64,000 nt of DNA, taken from Gamarada debralockiae. Its lineage: Eukaryota > Ascomycota > Leotiomycetes > Helotiales > Hyphodiscaceae. The stretch covers positions 1 to 64,000 of the forward strand of contig NXFV01001537.1 of the NCBI GenBank assembly GCA_002803225.1, in the 5' to 3' direction. Position numbers and translations under genes: made by a program. Position 1 is the first letter of the stretch, and each line of letters begins with the position of its first letter. This document shows, one piece after another, positions 56,628 through 64,000 of this stretch. The notes under the pieces are model-generated. The model saw nothing but the letters and a program-made list of their open reading frames with translations, had not been told where the DNA came from and made no database searches.

Positions 56628-59409
56628 TTATTCGATGTGCAGATCCGGATCCTGGTCCGCGGCATTCGGCTTCACCGTCACTCGTCCCTCCACGCTGATG
56701 TTCCTGACTTTCTGGCTCAGAGGTAAGGTATACCTAAGCGTACCTCGGATAATGAGGTCAAATTTGTGCTGAACCACTCGACCCCATCGCTGGCTACCGG
56801 CGGGTGTTGTTTCGTTGCCTGGATGGTCGACACGGATTTGGCCAACGGATGTGAAAATCGAACCTTTGAATGGAGAACCTTCGAATGTTAAAGGACTGTA
56901 GAGTTCGTAGATGTGCCCGATTTCCAGGTTGGGATTGGTAGTTGGGTCGCCGCCTTTCGGGGGATCAGAAGGATCGTCGTCTCGCCAGCGTAGCCCTCGT
57001 CTCATCATGTCGTGAGGTCTCTTCCACCATTCATGATCCGTGCCTGCGTATTTCGATTTCGCAAATACGACTAGATCTGCGGAGTCGATTGCAACAGCCA
57101 TCAGGTTTGGATTCCGTGCTTGTACTTGGACGTCAAGGATGACATCTTGCTCGCTTGCAAGGACATTCTTCAGCGCTAGTATCTTCACATCCGTGAGTGG
57201 TTGAGTGGTCGCGAACATGAACCCAACTGCTCCTGAAATGACCAAAAGGATCATCACAGTTAGAGCTAGACAGCCCGCAAATCGAGCGAAGAATGATTTA
57301 TCATCCCTCGATGCCTGGTGCTCCAGTTGTCGCATTGACGAAGCAGCAGGTCTCCTGTTTCGCCCAGACCGCGCAGATCGAACGGTCCCAATGAGTGGCG
57401 TCCGCTCATCGTCCGCCCCATCATCTAGATCGTACCCTGATGAAATCGGTGACTGTTTCTTCCCATTACCCGCAGTTCTAACATTCGAAACCCTAGGACT
57501 CGTAGGCCGTGATGAATGTCTAGGAGTGTTTCCCCCAAGGTTTGATTTTGGTTTTGATGCATTTGGAAAAGGAGATTCGTTATCAAAGAGAGATGCGTGG
57601 CCGTTGCCGCCGTTGCGGCCCCATCGGCCTATGTGATGATGATGTGTCGTTCCTCTACCTGTACCCATATTACTCCGAGCTGTACCCTTCCCATCGTCTT
57701 CACCCGCTGCCTGCTCTGGACGATCACTGGTGTATGAGTTTGCGAATTTCATGCTCTTCTTCATAGCCACACTGTGACCACCATCCATAATAGCACGCGA
57801 TCCATTTCTTTGATCGACTTGACTCGCCATGGACGTTGCACTCGGCGTTCGTGAGTGAAATCGTCGAGGTCGATCGTTCGCATCTGGTGGGTTAGATTCA
57901 TAGACGAAGGTTTCCTCGGAATCAGAAGAATTGGCTTCGTCGACGGCGCTGGCGACTTTGGCTTCGAAAATATCTGCTTTTGAAGATGCTGGATATGTTC
58001 TGGTTAGCATAGAACCTACATTATAAAGGGTTCGAACTCGGTCTACGACACGCTTGTGACGTTGGACGCTCAGGGCTGGTTGCACCACTGCTATCATAGG
58101 GATAATATAATCCTTGACTGTAGGACTGTTCTGGAGACTGCGATGGTGACACATCTGCTGATATGTCTTCTCTTGTAATATCATGGGAATGAAGTCTGGA
58201 TCTTGACGGATAAGGGTGCTTACCCGTGCCAGAAGTCACTGATGGGGTCTTCCGCGCAGTCTTCTTCTTCTCTTTCTTCGGCCGGATGGTTTCTGAACTA
58301 GGCTTGGCTCGAATGCTTCCATTGTTTCCAACCCCCGGTCCGCCAACGGCCATTTGAGGTATCGAACTAACTGTCTCGGTCTCAACTGTCATGTTCTTTG
58401 TTGAACCCTCACTGGATTGTTTCCCTCTAGTAGATGTATTTGTGCTGTACGCCTTGGCAGGGGCATTAGGCCGTAACGACGTGGGAGGAGCGGTCGACCG
58501 CATCTTGATTTCCCCCTTTCCGCCGCTGTCGCTACCACTCTCGTTGCTTGCTTTTGCCTTAGTGTTCTTGCTGAAAGCATTGTCCATGGGGTTGTCTTGA
58601 TCGGTCAACAGCCTAGCCGTGCCATTTTCCGCCTTCTCAAGAATGCCGTCAAGCCCTAATCCAGGTGTGTTCGGTTGGCTGATCTCCTGCACCGTCTCCA
58701 GTGTTGAACTAGTACCACTAGCCCCTCTTGCGGGTGTTCTCATGCCACTAGGTAGTGATAACGAATCGTCTACCTCAGTATCCGTGGACGCCTTTCCCTC
58801 CTGTTGCTCTGAGGGCGATATTCTCTGAACATTGATCGCTGGGACTTCTTGCTCAGTCTTGCGCGGTGACAGTATAGATGGCTTATTGACAGGCGGTGGG
58901 GATCGTAGTCTTGGAGATATGGGCCAGCGAGGGATCTCCTTGACCTCAGTGGTCACAGAAGGTTTCTGGGGTACTGGCGCCTTTATTGTGGTATCAGAGG
59001 TAACTGGGTGCAAATTCGGGGTTGTTGCAGCAGACAGTGCTCTTTGGGTAGCGGCTGCAGACGGAGGATTGGTGGTTGCGCTAGCAGACCGTGATGGACT
59101 GAGGTCTTGTGTACTGTTCTTTCTTGATCTGCCAGCGCCTGCCGTTGAACGATTGGACGTATTGGATTTAAGGTGGGGTCTGACTGGTGATGATTCTCTC
59201 GAAGGTATTGGCGAATTGGTTGCGGATGTGTTTCGTTTTGGTTGGAGTTTCTTTGTCGTGGGCATTGAAGATGTAGATGATTCGCGGACTGGTTTGGTGG
59301 TTGTTGAGGTTGGTTGAACGATTGATGAGCCCGTAGCAGTCGTATCTTCTATAGGTTCAGCAGTCTCCTGCGTCGCGCCAGAAATGGAGGTGAAGGTTTT
59401 GTTGTCCAT
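56628..59409 (-). CDS. VAC7: Vac7-like vacuolar protein (PI(3,5)P2 pathway)
   Basis: Two exons on the minus strand, about 59409-58047 and 57988-56628, join in phase to about 907 residues; the donor near 58047 is uncertain (58038 also keeps phase). Vac7 is a vacuolar membrane protein that activates the Fab1 kinase in making PI(3,5)P2, controlling vacuole size. The first 460 residues are disordered, Ser/Thr/Pro-rich with many SP/TP sites. The second exon holds a conserved block (SKADIFEAKVASAVDEANSSD, then EETFVYESNPPD), then one membrane segment (FAGCLALTVMILLVISGAVGF) and a luminal beta-rich domain of about 230 residues (ILDVQVQARNPNLMAVAI, RVVQHKFDLIIRGTLRY). Order and segment match Vac7 of fungi. 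The gene ends near a pyrimidine-rich spacer. Confidence 0.88.
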
Positions 59410-63337
<3,928 letters not shown>

Positions 63338-63719
63338 TTTGAAGGGTATGGAAAGGAAAAGGGGTGGATTTAGCATGGTGTTTGGAGTATTGGTACGAGT
63401 CGGCTTAGATGATAGTCGCCGAGGAAATGGCTTCTTTGAGCTCTGAATATACCTTATGTTGAAGAAATGATGCATAGTTTGATTCTTTGTGAAGTCGCGT
63501 CTATCATACTGCAGCGATTGGCAGATGAGATCCCTACCAGTAACCAAGTTAGTGGGATATATAAATGTGTGAGCCCGTATTGCCTACCCGTGATTGCCTT
63601 AGGTCGTTCATACTTCTCGCTTGAAAACGGGAGCTAAAAAGTCTGTCCATCAAGCAAAAAAATCTCACTAAGCTGCAACTCGCTTAGCAAAAGGGGGAAG
63701 AATTAGCAAAAGAGAATTT
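63338..63719. other. Spacer between Dim1 and tRNA-Leu
   Basis: About 380 bases, including the Dim1 3' region. A T-rich run suitable as a polymerase III terminator for the minus-strand tRNA would be expected just below 63720; I see ttctctttt-like sequence on that strand near 63700-63716. No gene is visible. Confidence 0.35.
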
Positions 63720-63828
63720 GAATGGTATGGGAATCGAACCCATGCCTCTTTCGAGACTGCAATACTCTAAGTAATACTTAGAAGAATATTTCTTGAGTGC
63801 AGCGCCATAACCGCTCGGCCAACCATCC
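63720..63828 (-). tRNA. tRNA-Leu(CAA), with intron
   Basis: On the minus strand a cloverleaf folds: acceptor stem GGATGGT with ACCATTC, D arm GCCGAGCGGTTATGGC, anticodon stem CTGCA/TGCAG with loop CTCAAG, and T arm ATGGG-TTCGATT-CCCAT. The anticodon reads CAA (Leu), and the variable arm TCTCGAAAGAG is extended as in tRNA-Leu. An intron of about 29 bases sits directly after the base 3' of the anticodon, as in other fungal tRNA-Leu(CAA). Mature length is about 80. The A and B box sequences of the internal promoter are present in the D and T arms. Confidence 0.93.
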
Positions 63829-64000
63829 ATTTGTGAGAGTTTTTCTCTTATTTTAATCTATCAAGGTGGTAACGGAAGTGACTCATTGTGGGAAGAGCCG
63901 AAGATGCCCGGTATAATTTTTCTTCCCGGTCGAATATCACGGGCTTTAATCTACTTAAGTATTCAATCTGTCGCATCGAGTATACAGTGTCAATGATACT
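63829..64000. other. tRNA 5' flank to window end
   Basis: About 170 bases upstream of the tRNA on its own strand. No further gene is visible before the window ends. Confidence 0.3.

Overview
The window is nuclear DNA of a filamentous ascomycete fungus. Genes carry several short spliceosomal introns (mostly about 45-70 bases, GT..AG), sit on both strands without operons, and encode fungus-typical proteins: fimbrin with an EF-hand, ARE-type sterol acyltransferase, Vac7, Ost3/6, Dim1, a fungal STAND/NACHT relic and an FSH1-type serine hydrolase. A Leotiomycete-like or related Pezizomycotina source is my inference from protein style only.

Layout. 0.5-2.8 kb: decayed NACHT/STAND gene. 2.8-5.7 kb: gene-poor, with one unrecognised open frame. 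5.7-9.7 kb: long MIT-domain protein. 10.4-12.6 kb (minus): fimbrin, divergent from a hotdog thioesterase (13.2 kb). 14.1-15.1 kb: RING-like/ankyrin-like protein. 16.1-18.5 kb: sterol O-acyltransferase. 19.2-22.5 kb: DDHD phospholipase. 23.1-24.3 kb (minus): SR-type RNA-binding protein. 25.3-26.6 kb (minus): mitochondrial carrier. 28.4-29.4 kb: ribosomal protein eL18. 29.6-30.9 kb (minus): mitochondrial rRNA methyltransferase Mrm2. 31.2-33.5 kb (minus): repeat-built coiled-coil protein, divergent from Ost3/6 (33.7-34.9 kb). 35.2-36.1 kb (minus): glutathione transferase. 37.2-38.2 kb: C-terminal membrane protein. 38.6-39.4 kb (minus): FSH1-type hydrolase. 40.2-42.0 kb (minus): sugar transporter. 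42.5-43.8 kb: relic of an animal-type haem peroxidase. 44.1-46.4 kb: calpain. 46.8-48.0 kb: iron-type alcohol dehydrogenase. 48.7-50.7 kb: two uncharacterised multi-exon genes. 51.7-52.1 kb (minus): small secreted cysteine protein. 52.8-53.6 kb (minus): PaiB-like flavin-binding-fold protein. 54.4-55.0 kb: GNAT acetyltransferase. 56.6-59.4 kb (minus): Vac7. 59.4-62.1 kb: gene desert. 62.1-63.3 kb: Dim1. 63.7-63.8 kb (minus): intron-containing tRNA-Leu(CAA).

Most genes are housekeeping: ribosome production (eL18, Dim1, Mrm2, tRNA-Leu), splicing (SR protein), secretion and glycosylation (Ost3/6), lipids (sterol acyltransferase, DDHD lipase), actin (fimbrin) and the vacuole (Vac7). There is no biosynthetic gene cluster. 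The accessory signal is two decayed genes and two foldback (inverted-repeat) elements in intergenic DNA. I did not find a convincing new multi-gene system. Exon boundaries were placed by hand from GT/AG signals, reading-frame continuity and protein family expectation; nearly all listed gene models close exactly in phase.
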